Numbered from the stretch's first letter, positions 17,663 through 27,713 are shown. The stretch: DNA of 64,000 bases from Thalassospira povalilytica (GCF_002844235.1 NZ_PGTS01000005.1:62001-126000); one strand, 5' to 3'. A program made the numbers and translations. Notes: generated from the sequence alone by a model not told the origin.

Positions 17663-18073
17663 TCAACCGGGTTCGGGAGGCCAGTTTTGCGCCAGTGCAA
17701 ATGCCTGATCAAGGCTTGTCACATGTTTGACCGGGAATGGCAGCATGCGGGCAAAGTTGCTGTTTTCGACGTCATGGGCATCATCAACATGCAGATGCCC
17801 GTCGCCATGGTCATGGCCTTCATCGACGCGAATAAGGCCCTTGGCGAACATGCCAAGCCGGTCGCGATTTTCCTTGAACCAGGCAGCGGCCTGTTTGCGG
17901 GTTTCGTGATCCTGTTCGGTCATGCCCGCAACCCGCAGGATCAGGATCGCCGGGTCCTGACGCCGGGCAAGGTCGTGCAAGGCTGCCAGATAGGATTGCC
18001 CGTCCGCATCACTTTGCCGATCAACCATTTCAAACAGCACGATGTCGGCTGCGGGCTGGCTTGAACGAAACAT
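17663..18073 (-). CDS. Small histidine-rich protein of the siderophore locus, function unknown
   Basis: 136 residues from the ATG at 18073, which has AAGGAG at 7-nt spacing, a strong ribosome site. No signal peptide or membrane helix. The outline is a small alpha/beta protein: IVLFEMVD strand, a helix, AILILRVAGMTEQD, a long helix with KQAAAWFKENRDRLG, KGLIRVDE, and a final helix SLDQAFALAQNW. A His/Asp-rich insertion (HDHGDGHLHVDDAHD, about residues 91-105) looks metal-binding. The overall pattern is reminiscent of SpoIIAA/STAS-like single-domain proteins, but I do not recognise the family. It lies 80 bp downstream of the TonB receptor on the same strand and is probably co-transcribed. Confidence 0.75.
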   Translation of the reverse strand: MFRSSQPAADIVLFEMVDRQSDADGQSYLAALHDLARRQDPAILILRVAGMTEQDHETRKQAAAWFKENRDRLGMFAKGLIRVDEGHDHGDGHLHVDDAHDVENSNFARMLPFPVKHVTSLDQAFALAQNWPPEPG

Positions 18074-18152
18074 CGCCGGTCTCCTTGTGCAAAGGGCCCG
18101 GCGGGTATCCCGCCAGGCCGTAAAGGTCAAATTTTGCCGTAACCGGTCGCGA

Positions 18153-20552
18153 TCAGAATTCGCGCCGGAAACCGATGGTCACTGTGCGTCCGTGCCCGGC
18201 AACCGAATAGCCGCGAAGGGCCGATGCCGCCGGGTTTTCATAGCTGGCATCAAAGATGTTCTCGACCCCGAAGCGCGCCGTGCCGCCAAGCACCGGATAG
18301 TTGCCCATCAGATTGAAAACCAGACTGGATTTGACTTTCTTGTTGTCGATCTTGGTGCGTGGCGCAGTATAGGTGCCGTCAAAACGCATATTGAGATCGC
18401 CCCAGACATAGCTGTCGACATAGCCGGTAAAGCGGAACGGGGACGGGATGCGGTTATTGGGCAACCAGCTGTCAAGATCGCCATTCTTGTTACTGTCGTA
18501 ACGACCTTCGACATAGGATGCCAAGGCCCCGACATAGGTATCTTCGGTCACATCATATTCACCGGTCAGTTCGGCACCGATGATGCGTTCCTTTTGCTGG
18601 CTAAGCGCATTGGTGGAGGCATCGAACGTATCGCCGCGTTCATTGGTGCTCATGTAAACGGCACCAGTCGTGCGGAAATCGGGCCCGTTATAGCGTGCCG
18701 CCAGTTCATAGGTCTTGACCTTGGATGCTTCGACATCAAGGGCGCTGAAATTCATCGGAACGCCGTTGAAACCGGCACGGCGGGTATAGGCACCCACATC
18801 GGGTACAGAGAAACCTTCGCTATAACTAAGTGACGTATCGATCCGGTCGGTCCAGTGCACCACCGCCGATGCGTTATAGGTCACCGCACTATAGGTTGTG
18901 TTGCCACCGGTATATTGCGCAGCGGCAAGGATCGCCTGACCGACACCGGCGTTATAGCGCATATAGTTCGGACGCAGGAAATCCTTGACCGTCAGATCAT
19001 ATTTTTCATAACGCACCCCGCCCGACAGATCGACAAACTGCGTAACCGGTGCGCTGAGTTGTGCAAAGACAGCCTTGCCATCCTGTTCCATCGGTGCGCC
19101 GATATCGCGGCCACTGATCGTGCGGTATTTGATGTCATCATGGGTCAGATCCCCACCCCAGGTCAGGGTCAGGCCGTCATAAACCGGATCAAGGCTGGTA
19201 TCGGTCGAAAGCTTCACACCATATTTGACCGTATCAATTACCGACTGGCCCAGCGGGTCTTCGACAGCGCCACTATTGGCCAATGCGACCAGTGCCGGGT
19301 TGTAGCTGGCATGGTAATCGGCGCGTGCGGCCTGTTTGTAGCTGTCATTGTAAAACAGTTTAAGATCGCCCGTCCCGATCTTGCCGAAATCATATTCATA
19401 TCCGCCGGTGAAATACTGGCTTTCATCTTCCAGCGGCTGGGCAAGATAGGGATTGTCATAATCCACTGAGACCGGATCGGTGGTCAGGTCGGGATAATAT
19501 TCGATGTCCTGACGAAACCGGACGACTTCGGACGACAGAAACAGTCGATGACCCTCGGCAACGGTCAGCCCCGCCTTGCCAAACAGGTTGAGGTCTTCGG
19601 CATTGTCAAATCCGCCCTGCCCCAGCATCGCATCCGACGGCACCTGATTGCCATAACCGTCAAAGGCATCACCCGATTTCGATGCCGTGACACTTGCGGC
19701 AAGATCGACTGCACCGACACCCCCACTGCCCGACAATGTCAGCGACGGCGAGAAACTGTCATCAATATCGTCGGTATAGCTGGTGACATGCCCGTCAACG
19801 ACAAAGCTGTTATTTCCGACTTCGCCGGTTTTGGTGATGATATTGATGGTCGCCCCGGTCGCGCCATCCCCGTTCAGCGCGTTCGACCCCGGAATGACTT
19901 CGATGCTTTCGACCTGGGCGATATCGATCATTGACAGGATACGGCTGGTATTTCGAAGCGGCGTGTTGCGCGATACCCCGTCAACCAGCACCTGGACATC
20001 ACGCCCGCGGAAGGTTTCCGTGCTGGAAATCAGGCTTTGATCATCAAACATGAAACCCGGCACCGTGTTGCGGATGACATTTGTGATGTCGCTGCTTTTG
20101 GCCATCTGGGTTTCGATCTGATCCCGACCGATCACCACAACCGATGGCGACATGGATTTGATCGACCGGCGCGAACGGGTGGCACTGACCACCACTTCGG
20201 GCAGGACCGTGGCACCGCCATTTTCAAGCGCGCCCGAACTTGCCGGTGCGATACGCACACTGTCATCGGTGATGAATTCAAATTGATACCCGGTTCCGGT
20301 CAGCAGCAATTGCAAGGCATCACGCGCGTCAAGCGTTGCGGATACATCGCCGCTGCTCATACCCGAAAGATCACCCTGAACAATCAGTTGCAGACCAAAC
20401 TGATCGGCCAGCTGATCAAGCGCGCCGCGCAGATCGCCCGCCGCAATCGTGATCTGTTGCGCTGTTGTTGTGCCTTCCTGTGCCGATGCCATCGGCACGG
20501 TTGCCATCATCAAGGTCGCGACAAGTGCCGTGGTTCCCCAAAGACGCGACAT
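18153..20552 (-). CDS. TonB-dependent siderophore receptor with STN signalling domain (FecA type)
   Basis: 799 residues from the ATG at 20552; an in-frame TTG at 20573 is an alternative. A signal peptide (to about ASAQ) is followed by a secretin/TonB N-terminal (STN) domain of roughly 70 residues (ITIAAGDLRGALDQLADQFG), the part that signals to FecR. A TonB-box-like EVVVSATR leads into the plug and a 22-strand barrel ending in the usual aromatic residue (FRREF). It binds a ferric chelate at the outer membrane, imports it with TonB, and signals to the FecR/FecI pair encoded upstream. A Fur-like box lies just upstream at 20595-20619. Confidence 0.93.
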   Translation of the reverse strand: MSRLWGTTALVATLMMATVPMASAQEGTTTAQQITIAAGDLRGALDQLADQFGLQLIVQGDLSGMSSGDVSATLDARDALQLLLTGTGYQFEFITDDSVRIAPASSGALENGGATVLPEVVVSATRSRRSIKSMSPSVVVIGRDQIETQMAKSSDITNVIRNTVPGFMFDDQSLISSTETFRGRDVQVLVDGVSRNTPLRNTSRILSMIDIAQVESIEVIPGSNALNGDGATGATINIITKTGEVGNNSFVVDGHVTSYTDDIDDSFSPSLTLSGSGGVGAVDLAASVTASKSGDAFDGYGNQVPSDAMLGQGGFDNAEDLNLFGKAGLTVAEGHRLFLSSEVVRFRQDIEYYPDLTTDPVSVDYDNPYLAQPLEDESQYFTGGYEYDFGKIGTGDLKLFYNDSYKQAARADYHASYNPALVALANSGAVEDPLGQSVIDTVKYGVKLSTDTSLDPVYDGLTLTWGGDLTHDDIKYRTISGRDIGAPMEQDGKAVFAQLSAPVTQFVDLSGGVRYEKYDLTVKDFLRPNYMRYNAGVGQAILAAAQYTGGNTTYSAVTYNASAVVHWTDRIDTSLSYSEGFSVPDVGAYTRRAGFNGVPMNFSALDVEASKVKTYELAARYNGPDFRTTGAVYMSTNERGDTFDASTNALSQQKERIIGAELTGEYDVTEDTYVGALASYVEGRYDSNKNGDLDSWLPNNRIPSPFRFTGYVDSYVWGDLNMRFDGTYTAPRTKIDNKKVKSSLVFNLMGNYPVLGGTARFGVENIFDASYENPAASALRGYSVAGHGRTVTIGFRREF

Positions 20553-20594
20553 TCCAGAATTCTCAGCTTTCAAAGCTTACCCCCATCGTTCGAA

Positions 20595-20619
20595 GATAAT
20601 AATGCAAATCACTATTACC
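20595..20619. promoter_or_regulatory. Fur-like box upstream of TonB receptor
   Basis: A 25-bp stretch beginning GATAATAATGCAAATC and ending CTATTACC resembles Fur or related iron-box sequences (repeats of a GATAAT-like hexamer in inverted order). It lies 40-70 bp upstream of the receptor start. Match is partial. Confidence 0.5.
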
Positions 20620-20660
20620 CTCATGACGAACCGGGTTCCGATTTGAGGAGCACATTTTTT

Positions 20661-21746
20661 CTATTTTCTTGAAATTATTCTGAAACCGACGGGAAACGCC
20701 CGTTCTTCAAGACCGTAAGCTGCCAGCAAGGCATCATGTGCGCTGTGCGGTTTGCTGATATCAAAGCTGCCCGATACGGTGATATCGCCCAGACGCGGAT
20801 CGCGAACAAATGTCAGATCCCCCATCAGCGGCGCAATCCGCGCCAGCAATTCATCAATCGGCATATCATCAACAATCCAGCGCCCGCCCCGCCATGGCGC
20901 AACACGTTCGGGGGCGACTTCGGCAAAATGAAGGTCCCCGTCAGCGTCCTGCCATGCCGCCCGCCCGGCCACCAGGCGTGCCAAGCGCATCTTGCGGTCT
21001 TCCAGATCGACCGTGCCTTCGGATACTTCGACCCGCGCATGCCCGCCCCATTTCGACGCGCTAAAGGCGGTGCCAACCGCAATCGCTGTGACCTGGTTAA
21101 GGTGAATGCGCAACGGACGTGATGCATCCTTTGCGACCTTGATGAAAATGCCGCCTTCCAGAACGGTAATATCGCGCAGGGCGTCACTGTAATTCAGGGC
21201 AACCCGGGTTCCGGGCTCCATCCAGATGCTCGATCCATCGGGCAAGTCATGCATCTGACCAACCACCGATGCGTCTGCTGCTGCGACCAGATCGGGATCG
21301 GGCTGAAAGGCCGAATAGCCAAACAGCACCACCAGCACCAGACAGGTCAGCACTGCCAGAACCGGGCGGAATGGCCGTTTGGCCGATCGCATGCCCGGCA
21401 ACCGTCCACTGCCGCCTTCCAGCGCGCCCAACCGTTCAAGATCACGGCGCACACCGGCCAGATCGACCGTCTTCGGTTCATCAGCGCGGGTGTCGATGGA
21501 GGCACGGGTGTCACGGGTGGCGCTATCGGATAATGCCGCGCCGTCCTCGGCTGCGGCGATTTCCATGCTTTGCCAGATCTGGCAGGCCCGCACCAAGCGT
21601 TGCGGATTGCCCGGATCGGCATCCTGCCAGGCGCTGAAGGCGGCTTCCTCGGCCGGGGTCAAATCCGATTGATCAAGGCGGACCGCCCAGTAATCGGCAA
21701 TGTCTTCATTGCTTTGGCAGTCTTCGGGATAGCGGAATTCTGTCAT
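20661..21746 (-). CDS. fecR: FecR-family anti-sigma / sigma regulator
   Basis: 361 residues. The N-terminal cytoplasmic part has the conserved Trp motifs (DYWAVRLDQSDLTPAEEAAFSAWQ) that bind the sigma factor. One membrane helix follows (about 125-145, VLAVLTCLVLVVLFGYSAF). The periplasmic FecR domain has DLPDGSSIWMEPGTRVALNY and a C-terminal STN-like region (LGDITVSGSFDISKPHSAHDALLAAYGL). It relays receptor occupancy to the FecI-type sigma factor encoded 75 bp upstream. Located between sigma factor and receptor genes, the classical order. Confidence 0.92.
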   Translation of the reverse strand: MTEFRYPEDCQSNEDIADYWAVRLDQSDLTPAEEAAFSAWQDADPGNPQRLVRACQIWQSMEIAAAEDGAALSDSATRDTRASIDTRADEPKTVDLAGVRRDLERLGALEGGSGRLPGMRSAKRPFRPVLAVLTCLVLVVLFGYSAFQPDPDLVAAADASVVGQMHDLPDGSSIWMEPGTRVALNYSDALRDITVLEGGIFIKVAKDASRPLRIHLNQVTAIAVGTAFSASKWGGHARVEVSEGTVDLEDRKMRLARLVAGRAAWQDADGDLHFAEVAPERVAPWRGGRWIVDDMPIDELLARIAPLMGDLTFVRDPRLGDITVSGSFDISKPHSAHDALLAAYGLEERAFPVGFRIISRK

Positions 21747-21821
21747 GGCAAAGTCGATACCCGGCTTCTGGCTGCGTGGTTTGTTATCTTGATGACGTTT
21801 AACGCAGTCATTTGAGGATGT

Positions 21822-22346
21822 TCAGTTTTCATGGCGCGCCAACACCTGTTTGCAATGTCTAAGCGCCTGACGCAAATGCTTTTCGACCATATTGCGACTG
21901 ACGCCAAGCTGTTCGGCGGCCTCGGTCGGGCTCAGATGGTCACGCTTGCACAGCAAAAATACTTCGCGGCACCGGGGTGGCAACTCGTCAATCGCGGCCT
22001 TGACGATATCAAGACGCTGACGATCGGCACTGATCTGTTCAGGGGTGACCGATTGTGCCCCGGCCCCTTCCATGTCGCTGATTTCGGCCGGATCGGTGAA
22101 TTCAAGCGGATTGCGTTTATGACGACGCAGCGCATCAATCGCCAGATTGGTCGCCATGCGCATCATATAGGCCGGCGGGTTGGCAATCTGGGCCGGATCG
22201 ACATTGCGATGGCGCAGCTGCACATAAAGATCCTGCAATACGTCATGGCTTTCGTCGCGCGTCGGCAGGTATTTCTGAACCTGACGCAACAAACGATCAT
22301 GATATTGCTGAAAGATGGAATCCCAAAAACGGTCATCGACCGCCAT
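21822..22346 (-). CDS. fecI: FecI-type ECF sigma factor
   Basis: 174 residues. Region 2 contains DESHDVLQDLYVQLRHR, and region 4 ends with LPPRCREVFLLCKRDHLSPTEAAEQLGVSRNMVEKHLRQALRHC, a standard helix-turn-helix for -35 recognition. Such iron-starvation sigma factors transcribe the linked receptor gene when FecR is activated. The start lies 22 bp from a near-perfect Fur box at 22369-22387, so Fur-iron should repress it. First gene of the sigma-FecR-receptor cassette. Confidence 0.93.
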   Translation of the reverse strand: MAVDDRFWDSIFQQYHDRLLRQVQKYLPTRDESHDVLQDLYVQLRHRNVDPAQIANPPAYMMRMATNLAIDALRRHKRNPLEFTDPAEISDMEGAGAQSVTPEQISADRQRLDIVKAAIDELPPRCREVFLLCKRDHLSPTEAAEQLGVSRNMVEKHLRQALRHCKQVLARHEN

Positions 22347-22368
22347 TTTTCCGCACCTGATTTCCGAT

Positions 22369-22387
22369 AATGATAACCGTTATCATT
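22369..22387. promoter_or_regulatory. Fur box controlling fecI
   Basis: AATGATAACCGTTATCATT is a perfect 9-1-9 palindrome, flanked by GAT on the left and TTC on the right, close to the Fur consensus GATAATGATAATCATTATC. It lies 23-41 bp upstream of the sigma factor start. Confidence 0.85.
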
Positions 22388-22434
22388 TTCATCTTTGATT
22401 ATCTTCGATCCGGCACGCCGTCAATGCCAAAAGC

Positions 22435-22461
22435 AAAAAGGCCCGCAATTGCGGACCTTTT
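22435..22461 (-). terminator. Rho-independent terminator after uronate dehydrogenase
   Basis: Thirteen-base arms with one mismatch meet at CAATTG, and AAAA/TTTT flanks give a T run on the minus strand. It ends the dctP-dctQ-dctM-udh transcription unit 34 bp after the udh stop. Confidence 0.75.
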
Positions 22462-22494
22462 GCCAAAAGGAAAATGATCGAAGATGACGCGAAA

Positions 22495-23289
22495 TCAGTC
22501 TTCGAAATGGCCCTTGGCGGCAAAGCCGCCGCCCTGATAGATCACCGCCGGATCGTGGCGGTCTTCGGGGCCAAAGGCGGCTTCGATTTCCGCGCGGAAC
22601 TGTTCGGAGCTGTCTTGCGGTTTCCAGCCAAGGAAATCGGCGTGATCGTTGCTCCACCATTTGGTTTTGTTGTCCGATACCCCGTACACTACCAGATGAC
22701 CGGTCATCGGGGCATCAAAGATCGCCTTCATCAGCGACAGGAAATCACGCGGGCTGAGCCAGGTCGACAGCATGCGGCGATCGCGCGGCTTTTCAAAGCA
22801 CGACCCGATACGAACCGATACCGTTTCGACATCGAACTTGTCGTAGTAATAGCTTGCCACGGCCTCGCCATAGCATTTGGTCACGCCATAGAGGCTATCG
22901 GGGCGCAGTTCGGATTTGTCATCAAGTTTGGTGGTGCGCTTGTGAAAACCGATTGCATGGTTGGAGCTGGCAAACATGATGCGCCCCACCCCGTTCTGAC
23001 GCGCCCCTTCATACAGGTTATAGGTGCCTGCAAGGTTGGCCTGAAGCAGATCATCAAAGGCCGCCTCGATCGAAATTCCGCCCAGATGAATGATACCGTC
23101 GACATCCTTGGTCAGTTCGATCACGGCCGCACGGTCAGACAGGTCGCATTGCACGACTTCCTCGTTCGGGCCGGCCGGGTCCATCGGGGAAATATCGGAC
23201 AGGCGAATGACATCGGCATAGCCCTTAAGCCCTTCGCGGCAGATTTTCCCAAGGTTGCCACCAGCACCGGTAATCAGCAAACGTTTCAT
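22495..23289 (-). CDS. udh: Uronate dehydrogenase
   Basis: 264 residues from the ATG at 23289 (AGAGGAT upstream); the longer frame lacks a ribosome site. It is a short-chain dehydrogenase/epimerase-fold enzyme with the NAD-binding motif TGAGGNLG (7-14) and catalytic Ser109, Tyr134 and Lys138 (YGVTK). The segments DPAGPNEEVVQCDL, IIHLGGIS and MLSTWLSPRDF closely resemble Agrobacterium and Pseudomonas Udh. Reaction: D-galacturonate or D-glucuronate plus NAD to the aldaro-lactone. It lies 34 bp downstream of the TRAP permease gene, so import and first oxidation are co-expressed. Confidence 0.93.
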   Translation of the reverse strand: MKRLLITGAGGNLGKICREGLKGYADVIRLSDISPMDPAGPNEEVVQCDLSDRAAVIELTKDVDGIIHLGGISIEAAFDDLLQANLAGTYNLYEGARQNGVGRIMFASSNHAIGFHKRTTKLDDKSELRPDSLYGVTKCYGEAVASYYYDKFDVETVSVRIGSCFEKPRDRRMLSTWLSPRDFLSLMKAIFDAPMTGHLVVYGVSDNKTKWWSNDHADFLGWKPQDSSEQFRAEIEAAFGPEDRHDPAVIYQGGGFAAKGHFED

Positions 23290-23323
23290 CTTTATCCTCT
23301 TTGATATGCGTGTCTGTCCGCGA

Positions 23324-24613
23324 TCAATTGGCGCCAAATACAAGATTGGGCAGCGTCATCGAAATCGCAGGAATATAGGTTGTCAGCAAAAGCGCGCTCA
23401 AGATCGCCAGATAGAATGGCCAGATCGACTGAACCGCCTTTTCGATTTTCACCCCGCCAATCGCGCACCCGACAAACAGGCACGACCCGACCGGCGGCGT
23501 ACACAGGCCAAGGCCCAAATTCATCATCAGCACCATGCCGAACTGGATCGGATCCATGCCGAACTGAACCGCCAGCGGCAGGAAGATTGGCGTACAGATC
23601 AGGATCAATGCCGCCATGTCCATGATCATGCCGGCAATCAGCAACATGACATTGATCAGCAACAACACCATGATCGGATTGTCAGTAATCCCGGTAATCG
23701 CATCGGCCAGCGCATCGGGCACCTGATAGAAGGCCAGCATATAGCCATAGGCCGATGCACAGCCGACCAGCAACATGACAAGCGCGGTGGTTTTGGCCGA
23801 TTGCTTGACCGCGGCAACAAACCCGGCCCAGCTGAGTTCGCGATAGACAAGCCCGGTAATGATCAGCGCATAGGCAACCCCGATTGCACCGGATTCCGTA
23901 ACAGTGAACACGCCACTGAGAACCCCGCCAACAATGATCACGGCGGTAAAGAAGCCCGGAATGGCCCGCACCGCAGTCTGCCAGACCACCCGCCAGCCCG
24001 GGAACGGTTCAGCCGGATAGCCATGCTTGATCGCGACAAGCCAGGTGGCAAGACCAAGCAGCAGGCACATGATAATGCCCGGCACCACACCGGCCATAAA
24101 CAATTTGGAAATCGAAATCCCCCCGCCCGCGGCCACTGCATACAGGATCATGTTGTGGCTTGGCGGGATCATGATGCCGGCAATCGATGAGGTCACGGTG
24201 ACGTTGACCGCATAATCGGCGCGGTAACCTTCCTTTTTCATCACCGGGATCAGGATCGAACCAAGGGCGGATGTATCGGCAACGGCCGATCCGGAAATAC
24301 CGCCAAACAGCATCGATGAAAATACGTTCACAATGCCAAGGCCGCCGCGTCGGCTTCCGACAAGGGCGGTTGCAAACTGCACCAGCCGTGACGCGATCCC
24401 GCCATGAAGCATCAGCTCGCCGGCAAAGATAAAGAACGGAATGGCCAGAAGCGAAAAGGCCGAAATACCCGACCCGATGCGCTGAAAGGCGATCAGGGTT
24501 GGCAGACCTTCGAAAAAGAAGGCCCCAAGGGCTGCGATGCCAAGTGCAATGGCAACGGGCATGCCAATCAGGATACCGATGGCAAATACGCCAAGAAGAA
24601 TGGTCATGCCCAT
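23324..24613 (-). CDS. dctM: TRAP transporter large permease (DctM)
   Basis: 429 residues, the usual DctM length, with about twelve membrane helices. Typical sequences include RRGGLGIVNVFSSMLFGGISGSAVADTSALGSI and IMIPPSHNMILYAVAAGG. It is the secondary-transport channel driven by a sodium or proton gradient. Its start abuts the stop of dctQ. With dctP and dctQ and the linked udh gene, it most likely transports hexuronates. Confidence 0.95.
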   Translation of the reverse strand: MGMTILLGVFAIGILIGMPVAIALGIAALGAFFFEGLPTLIAFQRIGSGISAFSLLAIPFFIFAGELMLHGGIASRLVQFATALVGSRRGGLGIVNVFSSMLFGGISGSAVADTSALGSILIPVMKKEGYRADYAVNVTVTSSIAGIMIPPSHNMILYAVAAGGGISISKLFMAGVVPGIIMCLLLGLATWLVAIKHGYPAEPFPGWRVVWQTAVRAIPGFFTAVIIVGGVLSGVFTVTESGAIGVAYALIITGLVYRELSWAGFVAAVKQSAKTTALVMLLVGCASAYGYMLAFYQVPDALADAITGITDNPIMVLLLINVMLLIAGMIMDMAALILICTPIFLPLAVQFGMDPIQFGMVLMMNLGLGLCTPPVGSCLFVGCAIGGVKIEKAVQSIWPFYLAILSALLLTTYIPAISMTLPNLVFGAN

Positions 24614-25159
24614 TTATTCAACGTCCTTGTTCAGCAAATCGTCGTGGTAAAAACGCGCATTGGAAATGGTTTTCCAGCGGGTAATGATCTTGAGGATGTG
24701 AAGAACGCTGAAAAATGCGATCCCCGCCCCGCACACCGCCATCGGCACCGAACGCCAGCCATCGGAAATATGGATGATCGGCATTTTCTTGGCCCAGTTG
24801 AACGCCACCAGATCCATACCGCCCATCAGCATCCAGTATCCGAACCACGCCATGGCCGCATAACTGATGGCGGCGACAATCGCGGCAATTTTCGGAGGCA
24901 ACGCATCGCGAAAGAACGATACCGAAAGATGGCTGTTGTCGCGCATCCCGGCTGCCGCCACAGGAAAGGTAATCAGAACGATCAGGATCAGAGAGATCTG
25001 TTCAACCCAGGTCGGCGTTTCATTAAGAACATACCGTCCGAAAACCAGCCAGGCGAAACTGGGAATTAGCGCCACAAGCGCCAAACCGCCGATCAGGTTG
25101 AGAACCCCGGCTATCCCGCCGCCCAGACGGTCGATCAAATTGATAAAGCTGGAAAACAT
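24614..25159 (-). CDS. dctQ: TRAP transporter small permease (DctQ)
   Basis: 181 residues with four predicted membrane helices (about 17-40, 54-72, 92-112, 138-158). The W-rich helix 2 (FAWLVFGRYVLNETPTWVEQISLI) is characteristic of DctQ. It pairs with DctM in the inner membrane. It follows dctP after a hairpin-containing gap and touches dctM with no spacer. Confidence 0.92.
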   Translation of the reverse strand: MFSSFINLIDRLGGGIAGVLNLIGGLALVALIPSFAWLVFGRYVLNETPTWVEQISLILIVLITFPVAAAGMRDNSHLSVSFFRDALPPKIAAIVAAISYAAMAWFGYWMLMGGMDLVAFNWAKKMPIIHISDGWRSVPMAVCGAGIAFFSVLHILKIITRWKTISNARFYHDDLLNKDVE

Positions 25160-25225
25160 CTATGCGCCGCCAGAAATTGATTAATCCGTATCCAAGCCGG
25201 ATATGAAAGTAGCACAGACAGAAAG

Positions 25226-25252
25226 AAGGGCGACGATATCATCGCCGCCCTT
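25226..25252 (-). terminator. Intercistronic hairpin between dctP and dctQ
   Basis: AAGGGCGACGAT and ATCGCCGCCCTT pair as 12-bp arms with one mismatch and a 3-nt loop. The T run on the minus strand is weak, so it may attenuate or protect the dctP message, giving more binding protein than permease. Confidence 0.6.
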
Positions 25253-25267
25253 TCAATCATTCATATT

Positions 25268-26260
25268 TTATTTCTGCGCATCCTGGATGGCTTTGACCAG
25301 ATCGGCCAGATCCGGGTTGGACTTCAGGAAGTTGTCATAGACCGGCTGCATTGCGTCCTGGAAAGCCTGCTTGTCGGCGATCTCGTTGACTTCGATGCCC
25401 GCAGCAATGACTTTTTCCTTGGATTTTTCAGCACGTGCGGCCCATGCGGCACGCTGTACTTCAACCGATGCATCAGCTGCTTCGTGGACGATTTTCTTTT
25501 CGTCATCCGACAGGCTGTCATAAAGCGCCTTGTTGATGCACAGGCATTCCGGAAGGATCAGGTGCTGGGTCACCGAATAGTATTTCGCCGCTTCGAAATG
25601 GCCCGAGCTGTCATAGGACGGATAGTTGTTTTCCGCACCGTCAATCACGCCGGTTTTCAGCGACTGGTAAACTTCGCCATAGGCCATCGGGGTGGCGTTG
25701 CCGCCAAGGGCTGCGACCATCTGAACATAGAGATCGTTGCTCATGACGCGGAACTTCAGACCCTTGAGATCGGCCGGGGTATTGATCGGGTGCTTGGTGT
25801 TATAGAAGGAACGCGCACCGGAATCATACCAGCCAAGCGGCTGAAGACCGGCCTTGATCAGGCCATCGGCGATCTGCTGACCGGCCGGGCCGTCCATGAC
25901 CTTGTGCATGGCATCGACGTTTTTGAAGATGAAGGGCAGCGAAACAACGTTCGCCTCGGGAGCAACTTCACCAAGCGGGCCGAGGTTGAACACAGCCCAG
26001 TCCAGACCGCCAAGACGGACCTGCTGGATCGCATCAGGCTGATCGCCAAGAACACCACCATGATAAACCTTGGCTTCAAGTTCGCCGCCGGATTTTTCAT
26101 TGATGATTTTGGCAAATTCTTCCATGCCGGTCGAAACCGGATATTCCGGCGGATGGATGTTCCAGCCGCGCCATTCTTTTGCCTGTGCGCCCGATGCCAG
26201 CGCCACCGACACAGCAGCCGCTGCAATCGTCAGTGTCGTGGTTTTGAGAAAGTTATTCAT
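25268..26260 (-). CDS. dctP: TRAP transporter substrate-binding protein (DctP), probably hexuronate
   Basis: 330 residues with a Sec signal peptide (to about AQAK) and AGGA upstream of the ATG. DctP landmarks include the carboxylate-binding Arg171 in LKFRVM and the EVYQSLKTGVIDGAENNYPSY segment, which in characterised family members supplies ligand-contacting Asn residues. It delivers an organic acid to DctQM. Linkage to udh and kdgD and the ENNYPSY motif favour D-glucuronate or D-galacturonate as ligand. Upstream lies a cluster of TTGTAAG-type half-sites (26336-26377). Confidence 0.9.
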   Translation of the reverse strand: MNNFLKTTTLTIAAAAVSVALASGAQAKEWRGWNIHPPEYPVSTGMEEFAKIINEKSGGELEAKVYHGGVLGDQPDAIQQVRLGGLDWAVFNLGPLGEVAPEANVVSLPFIFKNVDAMHKVMDGPAGQQIADGLIKAGLQPLGWYDSGARSFYNTKHPINTPADLKGLKFRVMSNDLYVQMVAALGGNATPMAYGEVYQSLKTGVIDGAENNYPSYDSSGHFEAAKYYSVTQHLILPECLCINKALYDSLSDDEKKIVHEAADASVEVQRAAWAARAEKSKEKVIAAGIEVNEIADKQAFQDAMQPVYDNFLKSNPDLADLVKAIQDAQK

Positions 26261-26335
26261 TTGGAGTCCTCCCGAGACATTTTGTCACTTGCGTTAAAGC
26301 CTTGTTTTCCCTGATGGGAACTTCTTATTGTCGTA

Positions 26336-26377
26336 TAATCTTACAATTCCCAACTTGTAAGGACAACTGTAAGATTA
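26336..26377. promoter_or_regulatory. Cluster of TTGTAAG-type operator half-sites upstream of dctP
   Basis: TAATCTTACA (26336-26345) and TGTAAGATTA (26368-26377) are perfect 10-bp inverted arms, with a third half-site ACTTGTAAGG between them. The same half-site forms a palindrome upstream of the GntR gene that starts at 30376, suggesting that regulator binds here. Confidence 0.6.
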
Positions 26378-26448
26378 GTTAACAACTAGTCTAATAGACC
26401 TTCCGGTCCAGTGCGCGCCCGATTTTTATTTTGGCGTCGCGAATAAGG

Positions 26449-26474
26449 ATCCCGGCAGAACCACCTGCCGGGAT
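26449..26474 (-). terminator. Hairpin downstream of KDG dehydratase gene
   Basis: ATCCCGGCAG and CTGCCGGGAT are perfect 10-bp arms around a 6-nt loop, 32 bp past the kdgD stop. The following minus-strand sequence (CTTATTC) is only weakly T-rich. Confidence 0.6.
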
Positions 26475-26505
26475 ATCTGGCAGGCCGTGAAAGGCACCGC
26501 CATGC

Positions 26506-27494
<989 letters not shown>

Positions 27495-27590
27495 TTATTT
27501 TGTCAAACATATTACATAACTCAACTCGAAGCCCATAAAAACTGCGGAACACAAGGGTTTTAGAGTTATATTAGAACCACTGAACTTTGG

Positions 27591-27651
27591 TATGACGACT
27601 TCGATTTTCAGTAATTCCGCGCGAATCGCACTAATTGATATGATGACTTTA
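27591..27651. promoter_or_regulatory. Pair of TATGATGA-type sites upstream of FAH-family gene
   Basis: TATGACGACTT at 27591 and TATGATGACTTTA at 27639 are direct repeats 48 bp apart, upstream of the gene at 27714. The second is identical over 13 bases to a site at 31528. Confidence 0.5.
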
Positions 27652-27713
27652 CCCCCAAAGCCGATTAGGGTCGGGTTATCAGATCCTTACACTCACAACC
27701 AAGAAGACCGGGA

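Noticed and set aside
23255..24190. Antisense open frame over dctM
   Set aside because: Composition is that of a shadow; dctM is full length and canonical.
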